The translations under genes and the position numbers were made by a program. Source: Candidatus Latescibacterota bacterium (lineage in GTDB: Bacteria > JAAXHH01). Taken from it: 64,000 nucleotides of DNA. Location of the stretch: positions 1 to 64,000 of the forward strand of contig JAAXHH010000141.1 of assembly GCA_012270975.1 (NCBI GenBank), written 5' to 3'. This document shows, in pieces, positions 43,340 to 51,951 of the stretch. The notes beneath the pieces were generated by a model. The model was not told the DNA's origin. It was given only the letters and a program-made list of their open reading frames with translations, and did no database searches. Within the stretch, counting starts at the first letter, position 1, and each line of letters opens with the position of its first letter.

Positions 43340-45109
43340 ATGCGCTCGGTGGCTGTTCTGACTCTGCTTGGGGTGGCCGCCACGCTGTCCAGCCTTTCCG
43401 TTCTCGCATTGCAGGATGACGATGAAGCGGATCCCATCAGGACTGAACGGCATGTCAACTCCTTCGGCGTGACACTGCCTCCTGACGCGGCGGCGCCGGA
43501 ACTGCAGGTCCTCACCCAGTTTTCTCCCGACAACCGGTATCTCGACCGGGGTACTTCCACCTATAAGCAGGCCTGGGGCGTGGGCCTGGTGGCCGAGCCG
43601 CTCGCCCGCGTGGACCGTGATTTCAACCTGCTTCCGGCCGGCGCCACCTCGTGGGAGTTGTCTGACGACGGGCTGACCTGGACCTACGAAATCCGAAAGG
43701 GTATGGTCTTCGCCGACGGCCACCCCCTGACGGCCCGCGACTACGAAGCCACCTTCCGACGCTGGGCGAATCCCGAGACAGGCTTCGACTTCGAATGGTA
43801 TTTCCGCGCCATCAAGAACTGGACCGACGTGGTGGGCGGACGCCAGCCGCTCGACTCCCTCGGGGTAAAGGCCCACGACGATTACACCGTGTCGTTCACC
43901 ACGGAACGCCCCACGCCCTATCTGCCGCTCCTTCTGGCCAAGAGCTGGGTATCGCCGACACACCTGTTCGACAAGTACGGCCCCGAATGGGCGACACGGC
44001 CCGAAACCCATTTCGGCAGCGGACCCTACCGCCTGGTCGAATGGATCAAGGGCGATCGCATCGTGCTCGGGATCAACCACAACTACCGGGGGCCCATCAG
44101 GCCCATGCTGGAGCGCGTCGTGGCCCGGCTGTTCAACCTCGCCGTCCCACCCCAGTTCCTTTCGGCGTACGAGGCCGGCGAGGTGGACTATGTCCCCTTG
44201 ACCAACCAGGCCGAAATCAACCGGATCAAGGCAGATCCGGTACTGCGCGAACAACTCAATGCCTACACGGATTTCGCCACGTATTACCTGATGCTGGACA
44301 CCTACAATCCGCCCTTCGACGACGTCCGCGTGCGCAAGGCCTTCGCCCATGCCATCGATGTCGACGCCATCATGAAATCGGCCATGCGGGACGTGGGCAT
44401 ACCGGCTTCTTCCATGCTGCCGCCCGGGTTTCCGGGCTCCAGTTCGGAGGAACTGGCCCCGTTGCAGCGGTTCGAACCCGAACTGGCACGGCGTTATCTT
44501 ACCGAGGCCGGCTACCCCGGCGGTCGCGGCTTTCCGGAGGTGAACATCTGGCTGCGCGGGGAAGCCGCCAACATTCGTACGGCCGCGGAGGCGGTGCAGG
44601 CCATGTTGAATCAGCACCTGGGGCTGGACGTGGGCGTTCGAAACGTGGAACGCAAGGTCTACCTGGACGCCATGAGCGCCCGGGAACTGACGCTCGGCAT
44701 GGTCCCCTACCAGTACGACTTCATCGACGCGGGCAACCTGCTGACCATCTGGCTTTCAAATGGCCGCCACGCCTGGCACAACGATCGTTTCGAGCGCCTC
44801 GTGCGGCAGGCCAACGAACTAGTGGGCGATCCCGACCGGCGCATGGCCATGTACAGGAACGCCGAGCATATCCTCGTCGATGAAGCCGGGGGGATATTTC
44901 TGTGGTACATCCGGATCAACCAGATGTGGAAGCCCTTCATCCGGGGAGATGCCCTGGAACCCAACAAGTGGGGATACCGGGCCTGGCGGGGCGAGCTCAT
45001 GTCCAATCTTCAGACCGAACTTTATATCACGAAGGACGTCTTGAAGGATCCCACCAAGAACAAACCGGAGCCCTTCCGGTTCTGGCAGTGGCTGACGGGA
45101 GAAAGCTGA
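43340..45109 (+). CDS. Peptide/nickel-type ABC transporter substrate-binding protein (SBP family 5)
   Basis: The 589-residue protein has a signal peptide (about residues 2-22, VAVLTLLGVAATLSSLSVLAL) followed by the SBP_bac_5 domain. It shows WELSDDGLTWTYEIRKGMVFADGHPLTARD, the family signature, and GSGPYRLVEWIKGDRI and VRKAFAHAIDVDAIM in the core. It should bind oligopeptides or another organic ligand in the periplasm. No permease or ATPase gene lies next to it, so it must rely on genes elsewhere. ATG 43340 with GGAGGG ahead is chosen because of the promoter at 43211. Confidence 0.88.
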   Translation: MRSVAVLTLLGVAATLSSLSVLALQDDDEADPIRTERHVNSFGVTLPPDAAAPELQVLTQFSPDNRYLDRGTSTYKQAWGVGLVAEPLARVDRDFNLLPAGATSWELSDDGLTWTYEIRKGMVFADGHPLTARDYEATFRRWANPETGFDFEWYFRAIKNWTDVVGGRQPLDSLGVKAHDDYTVSFTTERPTPYLPLLLAKSWVSPTHLFDKYGPEWATRPETHFGSGPYRLVEWIKGDRIVLGINHNYRGPIRPMLERVVARLFNLAVPPQFLSAYEAGEVDYVPLTNQAEINRIKADPVLREQLNAYTDFATYYLMLDTYNPPFDDVRVRKAFAHAIDVDAIMKSAMRDVGIPASSMLPPGFPGSSSEELAPLQRFEPELARRYLTEAGYPGGRGFPEVNIWLRGEAANIRTAAEAVQAMLNQHLGLDVGVRNVERKVYLDAMSARELTLGMVPYQYDFIDAGNLLTIWLSNGRHAWHNDRFERLVRQANELVGDPDRRMAMYRNAEHILVDEAGGIFLWYIRINQMWKPFIRGDALEPNKWGYRAWRGELMSNLQTELYITKDVLKDPTKNKPEPFRFWQWLTGES

Positions 45110-45115
45110 TGCGCG

Positions 45116-45145
45116 TGGACCGCGGGACGGACGGCGCGCGGTCCA
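45116..45145. terminator. Hairpin between convergent genes, possible terminator
   Basis: Perfect 9-bp GC-rich arms (45116-45124 and 45137-45145) around a 12-base loop, just behind the solute-binding protein gene. There is no T run on either side, so intrinsic termination would be weak; it may instead block RNA decay or act with Rho. Confidence 0.4.
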
Positions 45146-45173
45146 GCCGAGGCCCTACCCGGCTTCCGGCCGG

Positions 45174-46025
45174 TCAGCCTATGCCCAGTATCGCTCCCGC
45201 GTCCCGGTGTATCATCGCTTCCATTTCCTCTTCGGCCAGTCGGGGCAGGGCCGTGCCCTCGAGCATGGCGTTCAGGCCGCGCAGGTCCCGCAGCGTATCG
45301 TCTACCGTCGTAACCGGGTAATCGGTACCGAAGAGCAGCTTGTTCCATACCCCGTATTCCTGGACTAGCATGAGACTGTGATAGAGCTGGAAGGGACGGT
45401 AGTGCAGTCCCGAGATGTCAGTGTAGACGTTGGGATGCTTGCGGATGACCGCCACGGTTTCCCCTTCGTAGGGATGGCCGAGGTGGGCCATGATGATCCT
45501 GCAGTCGGGGAACCTGATGGCGACCGCGTCCAGGTGCCGGGGCAGGGTGCAGTCCAGGGGCGCCTGGTCCACGAACGTGGTGCCGGTATGAAGCAGGACG
45601 GGCAGTTCGTTCAGGGAGGCATAGCGCCACAGGTCGTCGAGATCGGGATCCTGGGGATAGAATCCCGCATACATGGGCAGCAGCTTGATGCCCCGCATGC
45701 CCAGGTGCTCCCGGCCTTCGATCATTTCCTCTCTCCAGCCCTCCTGGGTTGGGTCCAGCGACATGAACGGAATAGTCTGATCGGGGTACGCCTCGCAGTA
45801 CGCAGCCACGTAGCTGTCGGGCGTCCACAGCCCCGACAGCCTCGCCTTTCCACCGAAGACCACGGTCTTTACGGGCTGTCCGGCGGTCTGTGCCGAAGAC
45901 AGATACCCTGCGTACGACGGCGTAAGGTCCAGTTCGTAGCCGCGCATGCGAATGGCCTGTTCCCGGAAGGTATCGTTGAAGTGGTCGGGATACCTCCAGG
46001 CGTGTGAGTGAACGTCGTAGATCAT
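45174..46025 (-). CDS. Amidohydrolase-2 family metal-dependent hydrolase
   Basis: The 283-residue TIM barrel opens with DVHSH (the His-x-His metal pair). It continues with VLLHTGTTF, MAHLGHPYEG and FGTDYPV, the His, His and Asp of the amidohydrolase-2 (ACMSD/OMPDC-like) family. Members decarboxylate or hydrolyse lactones and aromatic acids, for example 2-pyrone-4,6-dicarboxylate; the substrate here is unknown. GAGGAGGA gives a perfect ribosome site. It follows the MFS gene by 23 bp, so uptake and catabolism are probably coupled. Confidence 0.88.
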   Translation of the reverse strand: MIYDVHSHAWRYPDHFNDTFREQAIRMRGYELDLTPSYAGYLSSAQTAGQPVKTVVFGGKARLSGLWTPDSYVAAYCEAYPDQTIPFMSLDPTQEGWREEMIEGREHLGMRGIKLLPMYAGFYPQDPDLDDLWRYASLNELPVLLHTGTTFVDQAPLDCTLPRHLDAVAIRFPDCRIIMAHLGHPYEGETVAVIRKHPNVYTDISGLHYRPFQLYHSLMLVQEYGVWNKLLFGTDYPVTTVDDTLRDLRGLNAMLEGTALPRLAEEEMEAMIHRDAGAILGIG

Positions 46026-46048
46026 CGGGAATCCTCCTCAAGGCAGTT

Positions 46049-47284
46049 TCATCGATGACCGTCATACCGTCTCAGGGCGGGCGACCGCCAGGCGATGAGG
46101 ACGACGGCCGCGAGACAGCCTATCCCGCCCGTGACGACGGAGAACGGCGCGCCGGCGAGTCCCGCCACCAGTCCGGCTTCGGCCTCGCCGAGGCGGGGTC
46201 CGCCCATGACGAACATCATGTTCACCGAGGTCATGCGGCCGCGCAGTTCGTCCGGGGTCGAAAGCTGCATGATGGTATGGCGCAGTACCATGCTTACCGT
46301 GTCGAAGGCGCCGGTCAGGAACAGTGCCGCGAAGGTGAGCCAGAAGCTGGATGAAATGCCGAAGACCACGGTGGCCAGCGCGTAAAAGCCTACGGCCTTG
46401 AACAAGAGCCGGCCCTGGCCGGAAATAACAGGGAAAGTGGACATCAACGCGCCGGTCAGCACGGCGCCGACCGCCGGCGCCGCCGAGAGCAGGCCGTAGC
46501 CTCGTTCCCCCACACCCAGCACTTCCGTGGCGAAGATGGGCAGCAGCGAGGTGGCGGAAGCAAAGAAAGTAGCGGTGAAATCAAGGATCATGGCCGAACG
46601 GATTATGGGCGAACGCCTGATGAAACGGAGGCCGTCGAGGGCCGCGGAGAAACTGATCCGCGTTACGCCCCCGATGCTTCGGTGATCGGAACGCATCATC
46701 AGGATCGGAACGATCATGAAGACAAAGGAAACCGTGTTGATCCAGTAGACGGCCGCGATGGAGCCCGTCGCCAGGATCAGTCCGGCCGCACCCGGTCCGG
46801 CGACGGAAGCGACATGGGACGCGGTGATGTTGATACTCATGGCGTTGGCGAGATGCCGGCGGGCCACCAGATTGGGCACCATGGCGTTCTTGGTCGGATT
46901 GCTGAAACAGCCGATCCCCGCGCTTATGGCGGTGATCACGTACAGCGCCGTGGCCGTGTCCTGTTTCGCCCATGTAATCCATGCCAGCGTCGTGCTGATG
47001 AGGGCAAGGCCGCACTGAGCGATGAGCAGTACGCGGCGACGGTCGTGGGTGTCTGCAATGACGCCGGCGAGCGGGGAAAGAACCAGGATGGGTATGAGTC
47101 TTATAACCGCCATCGCACCAAGGGCATACGCGGATTCGGTCAACTGATACATATGCCACAGGACGGCCGTCTGCTGCATGCGGGATCCGGTGAGCGAAAC
47201 GATCTGGCCGGACCACAGGAGACGGAAATCGCGGTACTGGAGCGCGGGGAACCGATTTCGGACCGCGTGGAGGGTCAGAGACAT
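46049..47284 (-). CDS. MFS transporter (EntS/MFS_3 type)
   Basis: The 411-residue major facilitator is of the enterobactin-exporter-like group. It has twelve helices, DFRLLWSGQIVSLTGSRMQQTAV at the start, the loop GVIADTHDRRRVLLIAQ after helix 2, NPTKNAMVPNLVARRHLANAMS and LRGRMTSVNM. Export of a small molecule is the usual role. The frame is open 75 codons further upstream, but the promoter at 47295-47322 lies inside that extension, so ATG 47284 is taken as the start. The transcript would have almost no leader. It is divergent from the ornithine-cyclodeaminase-like gene and followed by the amidohydrolase. Confidence 0.85.
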   Translation of the reverse strand: MSLTLHAVRNRFPALQYRDFRLLWSGQIVSLTGSRMQQTAVLWHMYQLTESAYALGAMAVIRLIPILVLSPLAGVIADTHDRRRVLLIAQCGLALISTTLAWITWAKQDTATALYVITAISAGIGCFSNPTKNAMVPNLVARRHLANAMSINITASHVASVAGPGAAGLILATGSIAAVYWINTVSFVFMIVPILMMRSDHRSIGGVTRISFSAALDGLRFIRRSPIIRSAMILDFTATFFASATSLLPIFATEVLGVGERGYGLLSAAPAVGAVLTGALMSTFPVISGQGRLLFKAVGFYALATVVFGISSSFWLTFAALFLTGAFDTVSMVLRHTIMQLSTPDELRGRMTSVNMMFVMGGPRLGEAEAGLVAGLAGAPFSVVTGGIGCLAAVVLIAWRSPALRRYDGHR

Positions 47285-47294
47285 GACGAAGTTG

Positions 47295-47322
47295 AAGATA
47301 CCAAGCAGGCGGGTACTGTCAA
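47295..47322 (-). promoter_or_regulatory. Predicted promoter of the MFS-amidohydrolase operon, nearly leaderless
   Basis: TTGACA (complement of 47317-47322), 16-bp spacer, TATCTT (complement of 47295-47300). Only 10 bases separate the -10 box from the ATG, so the message would start about 4 bases before it, and no ribosome site is visible. Confidence 0.5.
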
Positions 47323-47359
47323 GGTACACGTCCCGGGTCCGGACTCCAGGACATTGGTC

Positions 47360-47389
47360 TTGACACCTCGTCGACGGACCGGATATCAT
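47360..47389 (+). promoter_or_regulatory. Predicted promoter of the ornithine-cyclodeaminase-like gene
   Basis: TTGACA (47360-47365), 18-bp spacer, TATCAT (47384-47389), leaving about 130 bases of leader before ATG 47527. It is divergent from the MFS promoter. Confidence 0.45.
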
Positions 47390-47526
47390 GGCGTGTGTAC
47401 GCAGGCTAACCGTTTCCTCAGCGGGATGGTACGCGTATGCGGCCGAATGGACTTGAGCCTGCGACCGGCAGGACGAATGGCTACGCAATCGCCGTAACCG
47501 TACGCGCAACCGAACGGAGCAACTGC

Positions 47527-48474
47527 ATGTTGTACATCAGGGAAGAAGAAGTGGGCGGGTTGCTGTCCATGGACGTGGCCCTTCGTGCCGTCGAAGCAGC
47601 GTTCCGCGAGCTCGGTACGGGATCGGCGGTGAACATTCCCCGTTCCCGGGTACGGCTACCCGGCCATACCCTCCACGTTATGTCCGGGGGGATACCGGAG
47701 TTGAACCTTACCGGGTTGAAGGCATACACGACCACGCGGCATGGTGCCCGGTTCGTTGTGTTGCTGTTCAGAGCGGACTCGGGCGAACCGCTGGCCGCGA
47801 TCGAGGCGGATCGGCTTGGCCAGATGCGCACGGGCGCGGCGAGCGGCGTGGCGACGAAGTACATGGCCCGGGAGGACGCGGCCAGCGTCGGGGTTATCGG
47901 CACGGGATGGCAGGCCCGAAGTCAGCTCGCCGCGGTCTGCGGCGTACGCGCGGTGAAGTCTGTGAACGCCTTCGGGCGGGATCGAACGCGACGGGAAGAT
48001 TACTGCCGCGAAATGAGCGAAGTCCTGGGCATACCCGTCCAGCCCGTCGAGTCTGCCCGGGCATGCGTTGAAGAAGCGGATGTGGTGATCACGATCACCA
48101 GCGCCGCGCAGCCGGTGCTGGAAGGCGCGTGGCTGGCGCCCGGCGCCCACGTGAACGCCGCCGGTTCCAACGCGCTCGTTCGCAGCGAGATAGACGAGGA
48201 GACTGTCAGACGCACCAGGGTGGTTGCCGTCGATTCCAGGGAGCAGGCGAAGGTGGAGTGTGGAGACCTGCTCGAGCCGGTGGAGAAGGGGCTCCTCCAC
48301 TGGGACCGCGTACACGAACTGGCCGACGTGGTCGCCGGCCACGTACCCGGGCGCATCGAGCCCGCCGACATTACGCTCTTCGAATCTCAGGGCCTGGCGG
48401 TAGAGGATGTGGCCGTGGCCGCGGCCATCTATGAGCGGGCGAAAGCAGAAGGTGTGGGTCAGCGGATCGGTTGA
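47527..48474 (+). CDS. Ornithine cyclodeaminase/mu-crystallin family protein
   Basis: The 315-residue protein has a family N-terminus (YIREEEVGGLLSMDVALRAVE), a substrate-binding region (GLKAYTT) and a Rossmann NAD(P) site, SVGVIGTGWQARSQL. The conserved IEADRLGQMRTGAASGVA leads into it, and VVAVDSREQAKVECGDLL is typical of the later half. The family includes ornithine cyclodeaminase, alanine and ketimine reductases and enzymes for opine-like compounds; the exact reaction is open. GGAG lies eight bases before ATG 47527. The gene is convergent (28-bp gap) with the aldolase gene. Confidence 0.88.
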   Translation: MLYIREEEVGGLLSMDVALRAVEAAFRELGTGSAVNIPRSRVRLPGHTLHVMSGGIPELNLTGLKAYTTTRHGARFVVLLFRADSGEPLAAIEADRLGQMRTGAASGVATKYMAREDAASVGVIGTGWQARSQLAAVCGVRAVKSVNAFGRDRTRREDYCREMSEVLGIPVQPVESARACVEEADVVITITSAAQPVLEGAWLAPGAHVNAAGSNALVRSEIDEETVRRTRVVAVDSREQAKVECGDLLEPVEKGLLHWDRVHELADVVAGHVPGRIEPADITLFESQGLAVEDVAVAAAIYERAKAEGVGQRIG

Positions 48475-48502
48475 CTGCGGACCGGGTGACTGCGCGGCTT
48501 GC

Positions 48503-49261
48503 CTATTTCCTCGATGCCGCGACCCGGTCCCAGTAGGCTTTGGCGCCGGCCCGAAGCCAGTGGTCATACACGGTGAAGAAGAACCGGACGCCGATCTCGG
48601 CGTGTGCTTCGAAGGTCTCATCGCCAACGAGCGACCCCGCGTTCCGGCCGGCCGCGACGATCCGCGCCAGGGTATCGGACACCACCTCCTTCACCTCCGG
48701 GCGGTACATCTCGCCGGGATAGCCCATGGTCTGGGCCAGGTCGCCCGGGGCGACGAAGAAAACGTCGATGTGGTCCACGGCGAGGATCTCGTCCAGGTTC
48801 TCCACGGCCTCGATTTCCTCGATGAGGACGATGACGAGGATCTCATCGTTCACCTTCGCGATGAACTCGCTGTTCTCGGTGCCGTAACCCCGTCGGTTGA
48901 AGTACATGCCCCGCATGCCGGCCGGGGCAAATCGACTGGCCCGTACCACCCGTTCCGCCGCCTCGGCGCTGCTCACGTGGGGGACGACCAGCCCGCTGAC
49001 GCCGCAGTCCAGCGTACGGCCGATTAGCCCGGTCTCGTTGGCGTGCACCCGCATCACCGATGCCATGTTCCACAGGTCACATGCCCGGGATACGTCTCCG
49101 ATCCGGTCGAAGGTGATGTCCCCGTGTTCTCCCTCGATCCAGTAACCGTCAAAACCGAACTGCCCCATGAAATCGATTGAATTCGCCGTATGGCTGTGGC
49201 CGCCGACCACGTGGGCGACTTCGCCGGCCCGCAGTTTTTCCAGCACCCTGTTTCCTCGCAT
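48503..49261 (-). CDS. HpcH/HpaI aldolase family protein
   Basis: This 252-residue class II aldolase is of the 4-hydroxy-2-oxoheptanedioate/2-keto-3-deoxy-L-rhamnonate aldolase type. It has WIEGEHGDITFDRI, MRVHANETGLIGRTLDCGVSG (the Arg of substrate binding), VLIEEIEAVENLDEI for the metal Glu, and DVFFVAPGDLAQTMGYPG for the metal Asp. It would split a 2-keto-3-deoxy acid to pyruvate and an aldehyde. GGGAGA is placed well before ATG 49261; the longer open frame has no ribosome site. A rhamnonate-dehydratase-like gene lies 9 kb away, a possible pathway partner, though not in the same operon. Confidence 0.88.
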   Translation of the reverse strand: MRGNRVLEKLRAGEVAHVVGGHSHTANSIDFMGQFGFDGYWIEGEHGDITFDRIGDVSRACDLWNMASVMRVHANETGLIGRTLDCGVSGLVVPHVSSAEAAERVVRASRFAPAGMRGMYFNRRGYGTENSEFIAKVNDEILVIVLIEEIEAVENLDEILAVDHIDVFFVAPGDLAQTMGYPGEMYRPEVKEVVSDTLARIVAAGRNAGSLVGDETFEAHAEIGVRFFFTVYDHWLRAGAKAYWDRVAASRK

Positions 49262-49338
49262 CGGCCGCTTCTCCCTTTTTGAATTCCGGCAATAAAAACG
49301 TGCTACCGTCAACAACCCGACATGCTGATTTGCTCGGT

Positions 49339-49372
49339 GGGTAACCAACTTGGACAAGTTAGGTGGTAACCC
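49339..49372. repeat. Imperfect inverted repeat between divergent genes, candidate operator
   Basis: Outer arms 49339-49346 and 49365-49372 pair over 8 bases with one mismatch. Inner arms 49347-49352 and 49355-49360 (AACTTG/CAAGTT) pair perfectly around two bases. It lies in the 300-bp gap between the aldolase gene (minus) and the aminotransferase gene (plus). It could be a regulator's binding site or a hairpin. The rest of the gap holds only the promoter at 49477-49505. Confidence 0.45.
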
Positions 49373-49476
49373 TGCATTGACAAGGCTTTTCTGCCGGGGA
49401 AAAGACGGTTGGCATCGGGCGCCGCCGGGGAGAATCCTTCCCATTATCCAAGCGCGGCGATATGGATCCTATCGCC

Positions 49477-49505
49477 TTGACACCACAGGGAGGCCCCTGT
49501 AGTAT
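49477..49505 (+). promoter_or_regulatory. Predicted promoter of the tandem PLP-enzyme genes
   Basis: TTGACA (49477-49482), 17-bp spacer, TAGTAT (49500-49505), about 57 bp before ATG 49562. Confidence 0.55.
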
Positions 49506-49561
49506 AGACGCGTTGTTTTTATCGATCCTTGCCAGTCCATTCACGCATTCCAGGACTACCC

Positions 49562-50773
49562 ATGACCACCCCATCCAGGCATCCCATTTCCCCCGAAGAA
49601 GCGGCCTACTGGTCGGAGATTCGGAAACAGTTCTACCTGATGGACGACGTGACCTACCTGCAGGGCGGCACGGTGGGTCCCTCCGCCAGGCCGGTCATCG
49701 AACGCATCATCGACCTGATGCGGGAATTCGAGGCGGATCCGCTCCACCGCCGGCACGGTGACCTGCTCAGGCCCCTGGTGGAGGCATCCAGGGAGAAGCT
49801 GGCCAGGTTCGTGGGGACGACCCCGGACCGGATCGCCCTCGTGCTGAACACGACGATGGGCATGAACATACCCGGCCAGGGCCTGATCTGGGAACGGGGC
49901 AGCGACGTGCTGCTCAGCGACCAGGAATATCCCGCCGTCCGCGCCCTGTGGACGTGGCTGGCCGAGCGGGACGGATTGAACCTGAACTACATTTCGCTGC
50001 CCATTCCGCCGTCTTCGCCACAGGACATCGTGGACGCCTACGCGGCGGGAATCACGGAGAACACCAGTGTCGTGATCTTCAGCCACGTGTATTTCACGAC
50101 CGGACTGGTCGCTCCCATCACGGAACTGACCCGCCTTGCCCACGCCCACGGGGCCGTGGCCATGGTGGACGGCGCCCACGCCGTGGGGATGGTTCCCCTT
50201 GACCTGTCCGAAGTCGGTTGCGACTTCTACGCCAGCAGTTCCCACAAGTGGCTGCTGGCGCCGAAGGGCGTGGGGTTCCTCTACATGGATGAGAAGTACC
50301 AGAACAAGATCCGGCCTGTGATCATCGGCCACAACATGCGCGAAACCGATTCGGCCAGCCGCTACGACGTAAACGGGACCCGTGACCTGACCCACCATGC
50401 CGGCCTGGGAGACGCCATCGACTACCAGGAGGAAATCGGCTGGGAAAGCAGGATCCGGCCCTATTGCCTCGGACTGGCGCGGTACCTGAAGGCCCAGGCG
50501 ATCGAGCGGATTCGGGGGGCCCGGCTCACAATCCCAATGGACGAGTCCATGTCCGGGTTCATCTCCAGTTTCTCCATAGAAGGCATCGACCTGTCGAAGG
50601 TATGCCAGTATCTCTGGAGCGACTACAAGATCGAAGTCACCGCCATCGGGGCGAACGGCCTTTCGTTTTTCAGGGTGTCCACCCACTTCTACGATTCGTA
50701 CGACGACATTGACCGGTTCATCGGCGCGATCAACGAAATCATCGCGAAGTATCCCGACGTACACCTGGATTGA
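49562..50773 (+). CDS. Class V aminotransferase-fold PLP enzyme (isopenicillin-N-epimerase-like)
   Basis: The 403-residue fold-type I, class V PLP enzyme begins with YLQGGTVGPSARPVIERI. It has NTTMGMN for the phosphate, Asp203 and His206 in MVDGAHAVGM, and the Schiff-base Lys229 in ASSSHKWLLAPKG. It lacks a signal peptide, unlike the related exported enzyme at 16.5 kb. The reaction could be transamination, desulfuration or epimerisation. ATG 49562 is chosen; an in-frame TTG at 49529 is possible. Its stop lies 2 bp before the next PLP enzyme, and the two are translated together. Confidence 0.88.
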   Translation: MTTPSRHPISPEEAAYWSEIRKQFYLMDDVTYLQGGTVGPSARPVIERIIDLMREFEADPLHRRHGDLLRPLVEASREKLARFVGTTPDRIALVLNTTMGMNIPGQGLIWERGSDVLLSDQEYPAVRALWTWLAERDGLNLNYISLPIPPSSPQDIVDAYAAGITENTSVVIFSHVYFTTGLVAPITELTRLAHAHGAVAMVDGAHAVGMVPLDLSEVGCDFYASSSHKWLLAPKGVGFLYMDEKYQNKIRPVIIGHNMRETDSASRYDVNGTRDLTHHAGLGDAIDYQEEIGWESRIRPYCLGLARYLKAQAIERIRGARLTIPMDESMSGFISSFSIEGIDLSKVCQYLWSDYKIEVTAIGANGLSFFRVSTHFYDSYDDIDRFIGAINEIIAKYPDVHLD

Positions 50774-50775
50774 GC

Positions 50776-51951
50776 ATGCCCATGACCCGTCCCAAATTGT
50801 TGCTGCCCGGTCCCATCGATATCTGGGAGGAAACCCTGGCGGCGCTCAGCGAACAGGTGCTGCCCCACTACGGTGAAGACTTCGGTCCCATCTACGAAGA
50901 AACCGTATCGATGCTCCGGACCATTTTCCAGACCCGCAACGACGTGATCATCATGACGGCCCCCGGCTCGGGCGCGCTCGACGCCGGGCTCAGCAGTCTC
51001 TTCCAGCCCGGGGAACAGGTCGCGGTGGTGACCAACGGACCCTTCGCCGATCGGCTCGTCGAAATACTGAAGGCCTTCCGGTGCGAAGTCGTCGCGGTGG
51101 ATGCCCCCTGGGGCGAGCCCGGCGATCCGGACAGCATGCGCAGCGCCCTGGAAAAGCACCCCGCGGTGGCCGGACTGGTCGTGGTCGCGAACGACACCGG
51201 TACGGGCGTACGAAATCCGCTGGAGGCTTACGCCGGCCTGGCCCGCGAGTTCGACCTGCCCTTTTTCGTGGACGGCGTGTCGGCCCTGGGCGGTTACGAC
51301 ATCCCGGTGGACGATCTGGGCATCGATGTGGCCGTTACCTCTTCCAACAAGGCCCTGGAGACCGCGCCCGGACTGGGCATCCTGGCGGTCAGCGACCGGG
51401 CGTGGGATATCATACGCGCGAAGGACAGCGCGCACCGGGGCTGGTACTACGACCTCGCCGTCTGGAAGCGGGCTTCCGAATCTTCGGGCGAGCATCCCTA
51501 TCCCACGACACAGGCCAGCAGCCTGATCGTCTCCCTGCATGCCAGCCTGAAGAGAATCCTGCACCGGGAGACGCTGGAAGGCCACTGGGCCCGATACGCC
51601 TGGGCCCAGTCCGTGGTCCGCGCCGGCTTGCGCGCGGTGGGGTGCACGCCCATCGTGGCCGATGCCGCCGCGTCCTGTACCGTGACCACCTTCCGGGTCC
51701 ATCCGGACGTGTCCGAAGCCGCGGAACTGCGCACCTACCTGCTCCGCAACCACGGATTCCTGGCGGCGCAGGCCATGGGAGAGTTCACCCGCGATGCGCT
51801 CCGTATAGGACACATGGGAAAGGCCGGTTCGCGGGATTACATTGAACCGTTCCTGCTCGGGATGGAAGATTTCTTCCGCACGGTCAAGGGCCACGACCTG
51901 CCGCGGGGATGCAGCCTGGAGGGTTTGAGGCGCTCCGGGATTTCTTTCTAA
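50776..51951 (+). CDS. Class V aminotransferase of the alanine-glyoxylate/serine-pyruvate type
   Basis: The 391-residue protein opens with LLLPGPIDIWEETLAALSEQ, the serine-pyruvate/alanine-glyoxylate aminotransferase beginning. It carries Asp166 in FFVDGVSALGGYDI and the PLP Lys192 in TSSNKALETAPGLG. RIGHMGKAGSRDYIEPFLLGME at the end is also typical. It should transfer an amino group to glyoxylate or pyruvate, or act as a phosphonate-type (2-aminoethylphosphonate) transaminase. ATG 50776 begins 2 bp after the preceding stop. Its 3' end overlaps the convergent YihY gene by 4 bp. Confidence 0.88.
   Translation: MPMTRPKLLLPGPIDIWEETLAALSEQVLPHYGEDFGPIYEETVSMLRTIFQTRNDVIIMTAPGSGALDAGLSSLFQPGEQVAVVTNGPFADRLVEILKAFRCEVVAVDAPWGEPGDPDSMRSALEKHPAVAGLVVVANDTGTGVRNPLEAYAGLAREFDLPFFVDGVSALGGYDIPVDDLGIDVAVTSSNKALETAPGLGILAVSDRAWDIIRAKDSAHRGWYYDLAVWKRASESSGEHPYPTTQASSLIVSLHASLKRILHRETLEGHWARYAWAQSVVRAGLRAVGCTPIVADAAASCTVTTFRVHPDVSEAAELRTYLLRNHGFLAAQAMGEFTRDALRIGHMGKAGSRDYIEPFLLGMEDFFRTVKGHDLPRGCSLEGLRRSGISF

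Noticed and set aside
43100..44617. Open frame of about 500 codons antisense to the solute-binding protein gene
   Set aside because: The plus-strand frame has a signal peptide and family motifs; the antisense product has none and no ribosome site.
49556..51894. Two long antisense frames opposite the tandem PLP-enzyme genes
   Set aside because: Both lack conserved motifs and overlap complete, well-recognised enzymes.
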